From Microbulbifer litoralis (GTDB lineage: Bacteria; Pseudomonadota; Gammaproteobacteria; Pseudomonadales; Cellvibrionaceae): 64,000 nt of DNA. The stretch is taken from assembly GCF_023634065.1 (NCBI RefSeq), contig NZ_JALKCV010000006.1:1-64000 (forward strand), written 5' to 3'. The position numbers and the translations under genes were made by a program. Shown piece after piece: positions 26,214 through 34,929 of the stretch (the stretch's first letter is position 1; each line of letters begins with the position of its first letter). The notes below the pieces were generated by a model. That model made no database searches and was not told the origin of the DNA. It saw only the letters and a list, made by a program, of their open reading frames with translations.

Positions 26214-28019
26214 ATGGCTGTGATGACCGACATTTTCCGCAAAAATTTCCTCACACTGCTGGCGATACTGTTGCTGCCGGTCTCGCAGATGCTGTCGATG
26301 CCGGCCGGCGCCCAGAGCAGCTTCGGCAGTGAGTCCCCCGTCGCGGTGCAGGACGAGTTCCTGCCCGTGGACCGGGCCTACCAACAGGATTTCCTGTTCG
26401 ATGGCGACGGCATCTCCGCCATTTTCCAGATAGCGCCGGAGTACTACCTCTATCGCGACAAGCTGGCCCTCTACCGCATTGATGGGACTGAAAAGACCGA
26501 ACTGCCACTGACCCTGCCCGAGGGCGAGGTCATCTGGGACGACTACTTCGAGAAGGAGACCGAGGTCTACCGGCTGCAACTGGAAATCCCCGTCGCCGTG
26601 CAAGCGGACGGGCCGCTGCAGCTGGAAATGCACTACCAGGGCTGCGCCGATGCCGGTCTCTGCTACCCTCCGCAGGTGCGCCAGTTCCGGCTGGATCCGA
26701 CCCGCGGCAGCGTCGCGCCAATGGAGGCTTCGACGCCGGCCGCCCCCCTCCCGGGTTCCGGCGGCAGCACCGCCAACGGCACCGATATGGCCCTGCCTCT
26801 CGCCCTGCTGCTGGCCTTTGCCGGCGGCCTGCTGCTGAACCTGATGCCCTGCGTGTTCCCGGTGCTGTCGATCAAGGTGCTGGCCATCAGCCAGGGGGCG
26901 CAAAGCCCGCACCGGCGCCACGCCCACGGCTGGGTCTACGGCGCCGGCGTGGTGTCGAGCTTCGTACTCATCGCGGCGCTGATGCTGGCGCTGCGGGCGG
27001 GTGGCGAGGCCGTCGGCTGGGGTTTCCAGCTGCAGTCGCCGATACTGGTCGCGTCGCTGGCCTACCTGTTCTTCGCCATGGGCCTGAGCCTGTCCGGCGT
27101 CACCGAGTTCGGCGGCAGCCTGATGGGCGTTGGCGGCGGGCTGGGTGCGCAACACGGCCTGCGCGGTTCCTTTGCCACCGGCGTGCTGGCGACGGTGGTG
27201 GCCAGCCCCTGCACGGCCCCGCTGATGGGCTCGGCACTCGGCTTTGCGGTAACGCAACCCGCCGCCGTTGCCCTGTCCGTGTTCGCGGCACTGGGCGCCG
27301 GCATGGCCGCCCCCTTCCTGCTGCTGACCTACATTCCGGCACTGGCCGAGCGACTGCCGCGGCCGGGCCCCTGGATGGACCGGCTGAAGCAACTGCTGGC
27401 CTTCCCCATGTACCTGACCGCGGTGTGGCTGCTGTGGGTACTGGGCCGGCAGACCGGCAGCGACGGCGTGGCACTGGTGCTGGCCGGCGCCGTCGCCATC
27501 GCCTTCGCGCTGTGGCTGTGGCCCCGACCCGACTGGCGCTGGGGCAAGGGCGGCGCAGCACTGGCGGCGCTGCTGCTGGCGGCACTGCTGTTGCCGCGGC
27601 TGGCACCGCTGCAGCAGTCCGCCGGCATCGGCAGCGGTTACTGGCAACCCTACTCGCCGGAGCTGCTGGACAGCGGCCGCAGCGAGGGGCGCCCGATACT
27701 GGTCAATATGACCGCCGCCTGGTGCATCACCTGCCTGGCCAACGAAAAAGCGGTCCTGTCGAGCGACGAGATTGCCGACGCCGTCGAGCAGCTGGATGTG
27801 ATCGCGCTGAAGGGCGACTGGACCAACCAGGACCCGCAGATCAGCGAGCTGCTGGCCCGTTACGGCCGCACCAGCGTGCCGCTCTACCTGCTCTACCCCG
27901 CCGGCGGCGGCGACGCGCAGATACTGCCCCAGGTGCTGACCCGGGACGGCCTGCTGGCGGCGCTGCGGGCCGCCGCCGGAAACGGGGCCATCACTGCGAC
28001 GGGCGATGCCGGCCCCTGA
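26214..28019 (+). CDS. dsbD: Thiol:disulfide interchange protein DsbD
   Basis: DsbD carries electrons from cytoplasmic thioredoxin to periplasmic oxidoreductases. The 601-residue protein has a signal peptide and an N-terminal beta domain with the CADAGLC cysteine pair. Eight membrane segments follow with LMPCVFPVLSIK and VVASPCTAPLMG, then a C-terminal thioredoxin domain with W-C504-I-T-C507. All three redox pairs are intact. It is divergent from the 25364 lipoprotein gene and followed by aroQ, as in Pseudomonas. Confidence 0.95.
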   Translation: MAVMTDIFRKNFLTLLAILLLPVSQMLSMPAGAQSSFGSESPVAVQDEFLPVDRAYQQDFLFDGDGISAIFQIAPEYYLYRDKLALYRIDGTEKTELPLTLPEGEVIWDDYFEKETEVYRLQLEIPVAVQADGPLQLEMHYQGCADAGLCYPPQVRQFRLDPTRGSVAPMEASTPAAPLPGSGGSTANGTDMALPLALLLAFAGGLLLNLMPCVFPVLSIKVLAISQGAQSPHRRHAHGWVYGAGVVSSFVLIAALMLALRAGGEAVGWGFQLQSPILVASLAYLFFAMGLSLSGVTEFGGSLMGVGGGLGAQHGLRGSFATGVLATVVASPCTAPLMGSALGFAVTQPAAVALSVFAALGAGMAAPFLLLTYIPALAERLPRPGPWMDRLKQLLAFPMYLTAVWLLWVLGRQTGSDGVALVLAGAVAIAFALWLWPRPDWRWGKGGAALAALLLAALLLPRLAPLQQSAGIGSGYWQPYSPELLDSGRSEGRPILVNMTAAWCITCLANEKAVLSSDEIADAVEQLDVIALKGDWTNQDPQISELLARYGRTSVPLYLLYPAGGGDAQILPQVLTRDGLLAALRAAAGNGAITATGDAGP

Positions 28020-28270
28020 CGGCCTTTATAGCCAGATTGGCCGGCAAACAGGCCACCCTCTTCAGCCATCTTGCGCCAAAGATCGCGGAAAACACCCTGA
28101 AGTTCCGCTAACGTCAAGAAACCTGGAATCCAGCATGGACAAGGGGTCACTTTTGCGGCACACTCGCTGAAAATTCGGCCAGAAGGCCGTAAAACTGGCG
28201 GAAGCCTGCAAGTTAGCCGACTTTCGTCAGGTTTTTGTGACCGTTTCGCGCTTTTTCTTCAGGGCAAGCT
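28020..28270 (+). other. dsbD-aroQ intergenic region
   Basis: This 251-bp gap presumably carries the promoter of the aroQ-accB-accC operon. A short GGCC-paired hairpin lies near 28038-28060 and may end dsbD transcription. I could not choose one convincing promoter or any known leader RNA. Confidence 0.4.
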
Positions 28271-28726
28271 ATGGCGAACATTCTTCTGCTGCACGGGCCC
28301 AATCTCAACCTGCTCGGCAGCCGCGAGCCTGAAATCTATGGCGCCACCACCCTGGCGCAGATCGACGACGCCGCGCGCAGCCAGTGCGAGGCCGCCGGCC
28401 ATCGACTGCAGACACTGCAGAGCAACAGCGAGGCCACACTGATCGACCGCATCCAGGCGGCGCCCGGCGAGGGCATCAATTTTATCGTCATCAACCCCGC
28501 CGCCTTTACCCACACCAGTGTGGCCCTGCGCGACGCCCTGGCGGCGGTCGCCATCCCCTTTATCGAGTTGCACCTGTCCAACCCCCACGCGCGGGAGGAA
28601 TTCAGGCGCCACTCCTATTTTTCCGACCTGGCCCGGGGGGTCGTGTGCGGCTTCGGCGCACACAGCTACACCCTGGCCATCGAGGCCGCCATGCAGCAGT
28701 TGAGCCTGGCGCCATCCCCCCATTGA
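28271..28726 (+). CDS. aroQ: Type II 3-dehydroquinate dehydratase
   Basis: This enzyme dehydrates 3-dehydroquinate to 3-dehydroshikimate in the shikimate pathway as a dodecamer. The 151-residue protein has the start [21 protein letters not shown] (active-site tyrosine at its end), the [16 protein letters not shown] segment, [16 protein letters not shown] with the catalytic histidine region, and [13 protein letters not shown]. Length is typical. It is followed after 27 bp by accB, a conserved gammaproteobacterial arrangement. Confidence 0.96.
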   Translation: MANILLLHGPNLNLLGSREPEIYGATTLAQIDDAARSQCEAAGHRLQTLQSNSEATLIDRIQAAPGEGINFIVINPAAFTHTSVALRDALAAVAIPFIELHLSNPHAREEFRRHSYFSDLARGVVCGFGAHSYTLAIEAAMQQLSLAPSPH

Positions 28727-28753
28727 ACGACCAGACACAGAGAGCGAAGTACT

Positions 28754-29230
28754 ATGGATATCCGCAAGATAAAGAAACTGATTGAACTGCTCGAAGAATC
28801 GGATATCGGCGAGCTGGAGATCAAGGAAGGCGAGGAATCGGTACGCATCAGCCGCGGCACCAGCGGCGCGGCCCAGCACGCGGCGCCGGTCATGGCCGCA
28901 CCGATGCAGGCGCCGGCCCCCGCCCCGGCCCCGGCGCCAGCTGCACCGGCCCCCGCCGCCGAGCCCGCCGAATCCGAATCGGTGCCGGCGCTGACCGGCC
29001 ACCCGATCAAGTCGCCGATGGTGGGCACTTTCTACGCCGCCTCCAGCCCCGGCGCCGACCCCTTCGTAAAAGTGGGCCAGCAGGTCAAGGCCGGCGACGT
29101 GGTCTGCATCGTCGAGGCGATGAAGATGATGAACCAGATCGAGGCCGACAAGGCCGGCACCATCGACCAGATCCTGGTGGAAGACGGCCAGCCGGTGGAG
29201 TTCGACCAGCCGCTCGTGACCATCGTCTGA
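28754..29230 (+). CDS. accB: Biotin carboxyl carrier protein of acetyl-CoA carboxylase
   Basis: BCCP carries biotin between the carboxylase and transferase parts of acetyl-CoA carboxylase. The 158-residue protein has an N-terminal helical region, an Ala/Pro linker (residues about 52-75) and a biotinyl domain with K124 in [13 protein letters not shown]. It is followed 13 bp later by accC. The domain order and length are standard. Confidence 0.97.
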   Translation: MDIRKIKKLIELLEESDIGELEIKEGEESVRISRGTSGAAQHAAPVMAAPMQAPAPAPAPAPAAPAPAAEPAESESVPALTGHPIKSPMVGTFYAASSPGADPFVKVGQQVKAGDVVCIVEAMKMMNQIEADKAGTIDQILVEDGQPVEFDQPLVTIV

Positions 29231-29243
29231 GCGGGGGTGACTT

Positions 29244-30584
29244 ATGTTTGACAAGATACTGATCGCCAACCGCGGCGAAATCGCCCTGCGCGTGCTGCGC
29301 GCCTGCAAGGAGATGGGCATCGCCACCGTCGCCGTGCACTCGCAGGTGGACCGCGACCTGAAACACGTGCGCCTGGCGGACGAGGCCGTCTGCATCGGCC
29401 CCAACCCGTCGCCGCAGAGCTACCTGAATATCCCCGCGATCGTCTCCGCGATGGAGATCACCGATTCGGTGGCGGTGCACCCCGGCTACGGCTTCCTGTC
29501 CGAGAACGCCAATTTCGCCGAGCAGGTGCAGAAGAGCGGCTTCACCTTTATCGGCCCGGACGCCGACACCATCCGCCTGATGGGCGACAAGGTGTCTGCA
29601 ATCAGGGCGATGAAGAAGGCCGGCGTGCCCACGGTACCGGGCTCCAACGGCCCGTTGCCGGAGAATGGCGAACGCTGCCTGGAGATCGCCCGCGAAATCG
29701 GCTTCCCGGTGATCATCAAGGCCGCCTCCGGCGGCGGCGGGCGCGGCATGCGCGTGGTGCACACCGAAGCGGCCCTGCTGAACGCCATCTCGGTGACCAG
29801 GTCCGAGGCCGGCGCGGCCTTCGGCGACAGCACCGTGTACATGGAAAAATTCCTGCAGAACCCCCGCCACGTGGAGGTGCAGGTAATGTCCGACGGCCAG
29901 GGCAACGCCATCCACCTGGGCGACCGCGACTGCTCCCTGCAGCGCCGCCACCAGAAGGTACTCGAGGAAGCGCCCGCGCCGGGTATTCCCGACGATGTGC
30001 GCCGCGGTGTGCAGGAGTCCTGTGTACAGGCCTGTATCGAAATCGGTTACCGCGGCGCCGGGACCTTCGAGTTCCTGTACGAAGACGAGCGCTTCTACTT
30101 TATTGAGATGAATACCCGCATCCAGGTGGAACACCCGGTCACCGAGATGGTCACCGGTGTCGACCTGATCAAGGAGCAGATCCGCGTCTGCTCCGGCGAG
30201 AAGCTGTCGCTGAAGCAGGAAGATATCGTGATCCGCGGCCACGCCTTCGAGTGCCGCATCAACGCCGAGGACCCGAAGACCTTTTTCCCCTCCCCGGGTA
30301 AGGTCAACAATTTCCACACCCCCGGCGGCCTGGGCGTGCGCGTGGACTCGCACCTCTATTCCGGCTACACGGTACCGCCCAACTACGACTCGATGATCGC
30401 CAAGGTGATCACCCACGCCGAGGACCGCAAGGCCGCCCTGGCGCGCATGCGGGTAGCGCTGTCGGAACTGATCGTCGACGGCATCAAGACCAATATCCCG
30501 CTGCAGGAACAACTGGTGCGGGACGAGGCCTTTGCCGAGGGCGGGGTGAATATTCACTATCTTGAGAAGAAGCTGGGGCTGTAA
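29244..30584 (+). CDS. accC: Biotin carboxylase
   Basis: AccC carboxylates biotin on BCCP with ATP and bicarbonate. The 446-residue protein has [19 protein letters not shown] at the N-terminus, the ATP-grasp glycine loop [12 protein letters not shown] near 160 and the catalytic region [18 protein letters not shown] near 290. It ends the aroQ-accB-accC run. The heptamer array A3 begins 4 nt after its stop codon. Confidence 0.98.
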   Translation: MFDKILIANRGEIALRVLRACKEMGIATVAVHSQVDRDLKHVRLADEAVCIGPNPSPQSYLNIPAIVSAMEITDSVAVHPGYGFLSENANFAEQVQKSGFTFIGPDADTIRLMGDKVSAIRAMKKAGVPTVPGSNGPLPENGERCLEIAREIGFPVIIKAASGGGGRGMRVVHTEAALLNAISVTRSEAGAAFGDSTVYMEKFLQNPRHVEVQVMSDGQGNAIHLGDRDCSLQRRHQKVLEEAPAPGIPDDVRRGVQESCVQACIEIGYRGAGTFEFLYEDERFYFIEMNTRIQVEHPVTEMVTGVDLIKEQIRVCSGEKLSLKQEDIVIRGHAFECRINAEDPKTFFPSPGKVNNFHTPGGLGVRVDSHLYSGYTVPPNYDSMIAKVITHAEDRKAALARMRVALSELIVDGIKTNIPLQEQLVRDEAFAEGGVNIHYLEKKLGL

Positions 30585-30588
30585 GGTC

Positions 30589-30609
30589 GGGACTCGGGAC
30601 TCGGGACTC
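30589..30609 (+). repeat. GGGACTC heptamer array A3, 3 copies
   Basis: Three perfect copies start 4 nt after the accC stop codon on the coding strand and run straight into the GAAAAG linker of palindrome P2. This is one of the two complete composite elements in the window. Three G runs are one short of a canonical intramolecular quadruplex. Confidence 0.95.
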
Positions 30610-30745
30610 GAAAAGAATACCGAATTCCGATGCGTGGGCCCTGATGCCGCAAGCTGTTTGCGGCACCTTATGAGACAGGGATGTCGATTAGAGCGTTCAG
30701 GGATGGATTCACAGCGTGTCCCGCAAACAGCTTGCGGCAGCAGGG
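30610..30745 (+). repeat. Linker plus palindromic repeat P2
   Basis: The linker (GAAAAGAATACCGAATTCCG, GATGCGTGGGCC) joins array A3 to a palindrome with arms about 30639-30665 and 30716-30745 (core CCGCAAGCTGTTTGCGG). The centre, CTTATGAGACAGGGATGTCG then ATTAGAGCGTTCAGGGATG, matches P1 in the same orientation. Read on the plus strand it stays open through the element in one frame, but I regard that as chance. It lies upstream of prmA. Confidence 0.88.
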
Positions 30746-30806
30746 CCGACCCCGAATCTTCTTACATCTGCCCTCCCGGGAAACCCGCTGCCCCCATCGC
30801 GGCCAT

Positions 30807-30864
30807 GGGCCGCTCCCGGTCGGGCCGCTCCCGGCCGGACCGCTCCCGGCCGGACCGCTCCTAC
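30807..30864 (+). repeat. 15-bp tandem repeat, about 3.9 copies
   Basis: The unit GGGCCGCTCCCGGCC, with single changes between copies, repeats at 30807, 30822, 30837 and 30852. It ends about 30 bp before the prmA start codon. Because 15 is a multiple of three it leaves a frame open upstream of prmA, which makes an over-long prmA call possible; the family length argues against it. Confidence 0.9.
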
Positions 30865-30893
30865 ACACAGACCAACAACCACCGACCACCCCT

Positions 30894-31775
30894 ATGCCCT
30901 GGCTCCAACTCCGAGTAGACACCAACCGCGAGCACGCGGACAAAATCGAGGATGCGCTGCTGTTCGCCGGCGCCGTGTCCGTGACCATGCAGGACAACGC
31001 CGACCAGCCGATCCTGGAACCCGGCCTGGGCGAGACGCCGCTCTGGGACCAGACCCGCGTCACCGGCCTGTTCGACGCCGAGGTCGATACCGCCGTGACC
31101 GAGGCCAAGGCCGCCTCCTTCCTGTGCGAGCTGCTGCCCAATACCCGCTGGGAACAGCTGGAAGACAAGGACTGGGAGCGCGAGTGGATGAGCCACTACA
31201 AGCCCATCCAGTGCGCAGACAACCTGTGGATCTGCCCCAGCTGGTGCGAACCGCCGGACCCTCAGGCGGTCAACCTGCTGCTGGATCCGGGCCTGGCCTT
31301 CGGCACCGGCACCCACCCCACCACCTTCCTGTGCCTGCAGTGGCTCGCGGGCGAGGACCTGGCCGGCAAGAGCGCGATCGATTTTGGCTGCGGCTCCGGC
31401 ATCCTCGGCATCGGCGCCCTGCTGCTCGGCGCCGGGCGCGCCCTGGGTACCGATATCGATCCCCAGGCACTGATCGCCAGCCGCGACAACGCCGCCCGCA
31501 ACGGCCTGGAGCCGGAGCGCTTCCCGGTCTACCTGCCGGAAAAACTGCCGCGGGAACCCGCGGACGTGATGCTGGCCAACATCCTCGCCGGCCCGCTGGT
31601 GGAACTGGCTCCGCAGCTGACCGGGCTGACCAGGCTCGGCGGCCGTATCTGCCTGTCCGGCATCCTCGCCTCCCAGGCGGACACCGTGAAAGCCGCCTAC
31701 AGGGAGTGGATCGATTTCGATGAGGACGGCCGGCGCGAGGAGTGGGTGCGCCTGAGTGGCACCCGTGTACGCTAG
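30894..31775 (+). CDS. prmA: Ribosomal protein L11 methyltransferase
   Basis: PrmA trimethylates ribosomal protein L11 using S-adenosylmethionine. Starting at ATG 30894 the product is 293 residues, the usual length, and begins MPWLQLRVDTNREHADKIED. The SAM-binding motif is AIDFGCGSGILGIGALLLGA and the catalytic-region motif is MLANILAGPLVELAP. A longer in-frame reading upstream crosses repeats and is rejected. The TAG stop lies inside a hairpin repeat. Confidence 0.95.
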   Translation: MPWLQLRVDTNREHADKIEDALLFAGAVSVTMQDNADQPILEPGLGETPLWDQTRVTGLFDAEVDTAVTEAKAASFLCELLPNTRWEQLEDKDWEREWMSHYKPIQCADNLWICPSWCEPPDPQAVNLLLDPGLAFGTGTHPTTFLCLQWLAGEDLAGKSAIDFGCGSGILGIGALLLGAGRALGTDIDPQALIASRDNAARNGLEPERFPVYLPEKLPREPADVMLANILAGPLVELAPQLTGLTRLGGRICLSGILASQADTVKAAYREWIDFDEDGRREEWVRLSGTRVR

Positions 31776-31860
31776 GGGCAAATCTTGAATTCGCCCCTAG
31801 GGCCACCTCGTTAGACGGTTCCGTGGCGGTGCTGCTCCCGGCAGCAGGGCCGCCCCTAAG
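31772..31860 (+). repeat. Hairpin repeat overlapping the prmA stop
   Basis: CTAGGGGC at 31772-31779 pairs perfectly with GCCCCTAG at 31793-31800. The TAG stop codon of prmA is within the left arm. The loop and right arm resemble the tail hairpin of P1 (reverse complement of CAAGATTCGCCCCTA). The following GGCCACCTCGTTAG also resembles the P1 tail. This looks like a detached tail module of the same repeat family. Confidence 0.7.
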
Positions 31861-31945
31861 CTAACTTACTGGCACTCTCCTGAAAGGTTCGCCCCCACCC
31901 GGCCTGCTGATACACTTGGCGCCCCGATAAAAATTACGCAATCCG

Positions 31946-33085
31946 ATGTCGCAACTGGTTACCCGCTGCCCCCACTGCAGCACCTCTTTCCATGTCAACG
32001 AGCAGCAGCTGCGCGCGGCCCGCGGCGCCGTGCGCTGTGGCTCCTGCCTGCAGGTATTCCGCGCCGACGAGAATATCGTCTTTACCGAGAGCGACCCCAA
32101 GGCCGGCCGGGATCTCGAGGCCCTGCTGGAAGACGATGATTTCCTGATCCACGACGATATCGACCTGGACGGCGACGGCAGCGCACCGGCGCCGCCCACC
32201 ATGCCCGTTGAAGACGCAAGCGATGCCGCCCAGAAGAGTGAAATACAGCGAGACGAACCGCTGATCGGCGAGGCTTTCGGCGACCAGCAGTGGCGCGAGA
32301 TCAGCACCGGGACACCGGCAGACGGAGAACCGGACGACGATATCGATGCGCTGCTACCGGACCCGGACGAAGATCCCTGGGCCAACGAATCACCGGATCC
32401 GCCGCCCCGGCGCGAACCCGCCCCCTCGACACCGTGGGACGACGAACCGCCCCGGGACGAGATGTCCGAGCGGCTGCAGCAGATTGAAACCCGCGCCGCT
32501 GCCGCACGCGACGACGGTGGAGAGATTTCGCCACAACGCGAGCGCGATCACCTGATCAGCGCCATTGAGCCGGCGCCGGTGGAAATGTCCTGGCAGCCAA
32601 AGGTGGACCGGCGCATCCCCGGCTGGCTGTGGACACTGCTGGCCCTGGTGCTGCTGGCGGGCCTGGCGGCGCAGGTGGCCTACTACCGTTTCGACAGCCT
32701 GGGCAAGCAGCAACCCTGGCGCCAGCTCTACGCTGTGGCCTGCCCGGCCCTTGGTTGCGAGCTGCCGCCGCTGGTGGACCTGCAGGCGATCCGCGCATCC
32801 AACCTGGTGGTGCGCAGCCATCCGGAACTGGCCGGCGCGCTGGTGGTGGACGCGGTACTGCTGAATACCGCCCCCTTCCCCCAGTCTTTCCCCAGCCTGC
32901 AGCTCAGCTTCACCGACCTGAAGAACCGGCCGGTCGCCAGCCGCCGATTCGCCCCGCGGGACTATCTGCGGGGCGAGCTGGCCGGCAGCCGGCAGATGCC
33001 CAGCGGCAGCCCGGTGCATATCGCCATCGAGATTGTCGACCCGGGCAGCGAGGCGGTGAACTACGAACTGCACATAGTGAATTAG
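31946..33085 (+). CDS. Zinc-ribbon and DUF3426 membrane protein
   Basis: This 379-residue protein has an N-terminal MJ0042-type zinc ribbon (C8, C11, C31, C34 in CPHC...CGSC). A long acidic, disordered linker (about 50-220) and a single membrane segment near 227-247 (LWTLLALVLLAGLAAQVAYY) follow. The periplasmic C-terminal DUF3426 domain has YRFDSLGKQQPWRQLYAVAC and SFTDLKNRPVASRRFAPRDYL. The same protein lies between prmA and dusB in Pseudomonas. Its function is not established. Confidence 0.87.
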   Translation: MSQLVTRCPHCSTSFHVNEQQLRAARGAVRCGSCLQVFRADENIVFTESDPKAGRDLEALLEDDDFLIHDDIDLDGDGSAPAPPTMPVEDASDAAQKSEIQRDEPLIGEAFGDQQWREISTGTPADGEPDDDIDALLPDPDEDPWANESPDPPPRREPAPSTPWDDEPPRDEMSERLQQIETRAAAARDDGGEISPQRERDHLISAIEPAPVEMSWQPKVDRRIPGWLWTLLALVLLAGLAAQVAYYRFDSLGKQQPWRQLYAVACPALGCELPPLVDLQAIRASNLVVRSHPELAGALVVDAVLLNTAPFPQSFPSLQLSFTDLKNRPVASRRFAPRDYLRGELAGSRQMPSGSPVHIAIEIVDPGSEAVNYELHIVN

Positions 33086-33285
33086 CGCTCACATACTCAA
33101 CGGCAAGAGGCGCCGTAAGGCGTTTAAATCCGCAAAAACTGCGCAATCGGCACACTAAACGCGCACTCGACAACCAATTTGCGCGCTTTTTCGCTTTTCC
33201 AACGCCGGGGCAACCGCTATCATAGGCGGCTCTTTTTACGGAGCAGGAGCGCCGCGGCGCCCGCCGACAACCCACCGGAGTGACT
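33086..33285 (+). other. Leader/promoter region of dusB-fis
   Basis: A TATCAT at about 33217-33222 could be a -10 box for the dusB-fis operon, but no clear -35 accompanies it. A small GGCGCC/GGCG hairpin near 33108 follows the DUF3426 gene. In enterics this region is growth-rate regulated; nothing in this sequence by itself proves that here. Confidence 0.3.
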
Positions 33286-34278
33286 GTGTCCATTGCCATT
33301 GGCCCCTACATTATCGGCACCCCGGTAATTCTGGCGCCGATGGCCGGTGTGACCGACCGCCCCTTCCGCCAATTGTGCCGGCGCCAGGGCGCGGGCCTGG
33401 TAGTGTCGGAGATGGTGACTTCGGACACGCGCCTGTGGAACAGCCGCAAGTCGCGGCTGCGCCTCGACCACGGCGGCGAGGCGGAACCCATCTCCGTGCA
33501 GATCGCCGGCGGCGACCCCGCAATGATGGCGGAGGCCGCGCGCGAGAATGAGCGTCGTGGCGCGCAGATCATTGATATCAATATGGGCTGCCCGGCGAAG
33601 AAGGTCTGCAGGAAAGCGGCGGGGTCGGCCCTGTTGCGGGACGAGAAACTGGTCGCGGAGATTCTGGAAGCCGTGGTCCGGTCCGTCTCAGTTCCCGTGA
33701 CCCTGAAAATCCGCACTGGCTGGTGCACGGATTCTCGCAACGGGGTCACGGTGGCCAAAATGGCTCAAGACATCGGCATTTCAGCCCTGGCCGTACACGG
33801 GCGCACCCGCGCCTGCGGGTATCGCGGTCAGGCCGAATTCGATACCATTGCCGATATTGCATCCAGGGTGAAAATTCCGGTTTTCGCCAATGGTGACATC
33901 GCCAGTGCACAGCGGGCCCGGGAGGTGCTCGACTACACAGGCGCCGCTGCAGTGATGATTGGCCGTGCAGCACAGGGACGGCCATGGATATTTCGGGAGA
34001 TTGGGCACTTCCTCGCCACGGGGGAGATGCTTCCGGAACCCGCACTGGAAGAAGTCAGGGATATTTTGCTCGCCCACCTGGGCGAATTGCACCGTTTCTA
34101 CGGTGAATTGATGGGGGTCCGTATCGCCCGCAAGCATGTGGGCTGGTACCTGAAGACACTCGCGGGGAGCGAGTCCTTTCGCAAGACCTTTTTCCAATTA
34201 GAAAGCGCAGAAGCACAACATGCCAGCGTTCACGAGTGGTTTGAACGCCGAATAACGAGAGGGGCACAAGCGGCATGA
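33286..34278 (+). CDS. dusB: tRNA-dihydrouridine synthase B
   Basis: DusB reduces uridine to dihydrouridine in tRNA with FMN and NADPH. The product of about 330 residues has the N-terminal [20 protein letters not shown] motif, the catalytic cysteine in [14 protein letters not shown] and the FMN-binding [12 protein letters not shown] and [13 protein letters not shown] segments. I prefer the GTG at 33286 because GGAG at 33277-33280 overlaps the alternative GTG at 33280. It overlaps fis by 4 bp (ATGA), the classic dusB-fis operon. Confidence 0.95.
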   Translation: MSIAIGPYIIGTPVILAPMAGVTDRPFRQLCRRQGAGLVVSEMVTSDTRLWNSRKSRLRLDHGGEAEPISVQIAGGDPAMMAEAARENERRGAQIIDINMGCPAKKVCRKAAGSALLRDEKLVAEILEAVVRSVSVPVTLKIRTGWCTDSRNGVTVAKMAQDIGISALAVHGRTRACGYRGQAEFDTIADIASRVKIPVFANGDIASAQRAREVLDYTGAAAVMIGRAAQGRPWIFREIGHFLATGEMLPEPALEEVRDILLAHLGELHRFYGELMGVRIARKHVGWYLKTLAGSESFRKTFFQLESAEAQHASVHEWFERRITRGAQAA

Positions 34279-34583
34279 ATAATGAAGCACTGATTCCGGA
34301 TGCCGGCAACGAAGAGGTATCCACAGGGGGGCAGACGCAACTGGCGCAGCCGCAGCAGCAGTCACTGCGCGATGCGGTCGAGCAGGCGATGGAGAATTAC
34401 TTCCGTCACCTGGATGGCCAGATGGTTACCGACGTCTACGACATGGTGCTGTCCGAGATCGAGGCGCCGATGTTGGAAGTGGTCATGAAGTACACCCGCC
34501 ACAACCAGACCCGCGCCGCACAGCTGCTGGGCCTGAACCGCGGCACCCTGCGCAAGAAGCTGAAGCGTTACGGGTTGCTGTAA
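34275..34583 (+). CDS. fis: DNA-binding protein Fis
   Basis: Fis is a nucleoid protein that bends DNA and regulates rRNA and recombination loci. The 102-residue protein has the C-terminal helix-turn-helix [30 protein letters not shown] region and the preceding helix MLEVVMK. Its ATG overlaps the dusB stop, indicating coupled translation. A strong intrinsic terminator follows about 31 bp later. Confidence 0.97.
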   Translation: MNNEALIPDAGNEEVSTGGQTQLAQPQQQSLRDAVEQAMENYFRHLDGQMVTDVYDMVLSEIEAPMLEVVMKYTRHNQTRAAQLLGLNRGTLRKKLKRYGLL

Positions 34584-34614
34584 GCACTCGGGACCAATAC
34601 ATAGAGAGATACCA

Positions 34615-34642
34615 AGCCGCGCATCGCGCGGCTTTTGTGTTT
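34615..34642 (+). terminator. Intrinsic terminator after fis
   Basis: AGCCGCGC pairs with GCGCGGCT around ATC (34615-34633), followed by TTTTGTGTTT. This is a standard Rho-independent terminator for dusB-fis. Confidence 0.9.
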
Positions 34643-34672
34643 CGGGTCAGATGCCTTAAGTGGGTCCGGGGC

Positions 34673-34784
34673 GGCCCTGCTACCGGGAGCTGTTTGCGGG
34701 ACACGCCGTGAATACGTCCCTGTAGGCTTGTCGGCGAGGTCCCTCTCGCCAACAGTCCCGCAAACAGCTCCCGGTAGCAGGGCC
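34673..34784 (-). repeat. Palindromic repeat P4 with perfect 30-bp arms
   Basis: Arms 34673-34702 and 34755-34784 are perfect inverted repeats over 30 bp (core CTACCGGGAGCTGTTTGCGG). The centre begins ACGCCGTGAATACGTCCCTG, like the reverse of P1-P3, then diverges into a sequence with its own TCGGCGAG/CTCGCC pairing. Perfect arms suggest recent movement or active gene conversion. Together with 34779-34867 it forms a complete composite element upstream of purH. Confidence 0.92.
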
Positions 34785-34811
34785 TTTGCATCGAATTTCG
34801 ATATTCTTTTC
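34779..34811 (-). repeat. GAAAAG-type linker module
   Basis: On the minus strand this reads GAAAAGAATATCGAAATTCG then ATGCAAAGGCCCTGC, joining heptamer array A4 directly to palindrome P4. It is nearly the same as the linker at 30610, in the same order relative to array and palindrome. Confidence 0.85.
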
Positions 34812-34867
34812 GAGTCCCGAGTCCCGAGTCCCGAGTCCCGAGTCCCGAGTCCCGAGTCCCGAGTCCC
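34812..34867 (-). repeat. GGGACTC heptamer array A4, 8 copies
   Basis: Eight perfect copies, G-rich on the minus strand, lie 62 bp upstream of the purH start codon. This array does not follow a stop codon but has the same linker and palindrome 3' of its G-rich strand as A3. It could affect purH expression if the purH promoter lies in or near it. Confidence 0.96.
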
Positions 34868-34929
34868 GAACACAAGATTACCCAACCAACACTAAACTCC
34901 AACCTACCTAAAACTGGAACGGACCCCCA

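Noticed and set aside
26090-26254. N-terminal extension of the 25364 lipoprotein
   Set aside because: It would overlap dsbD on the other strand and put the lipoprotein signal inside the protein; TTG 26089 with GGGAG fits better.
30681-30893. Extended N-terminus for PrmA
   Set aside because: The upstream frame is made of repeat DNA; starting at 30894 gives the standard 293-residue PrmA.
34812-34895. Serine/proline/arginine-rich repeat protein encoded across the heptamer arrays
   Set aside because: The frame arises from GGGACTC repeated on either strand; there is no start context, family match or conserved flanking sequence.
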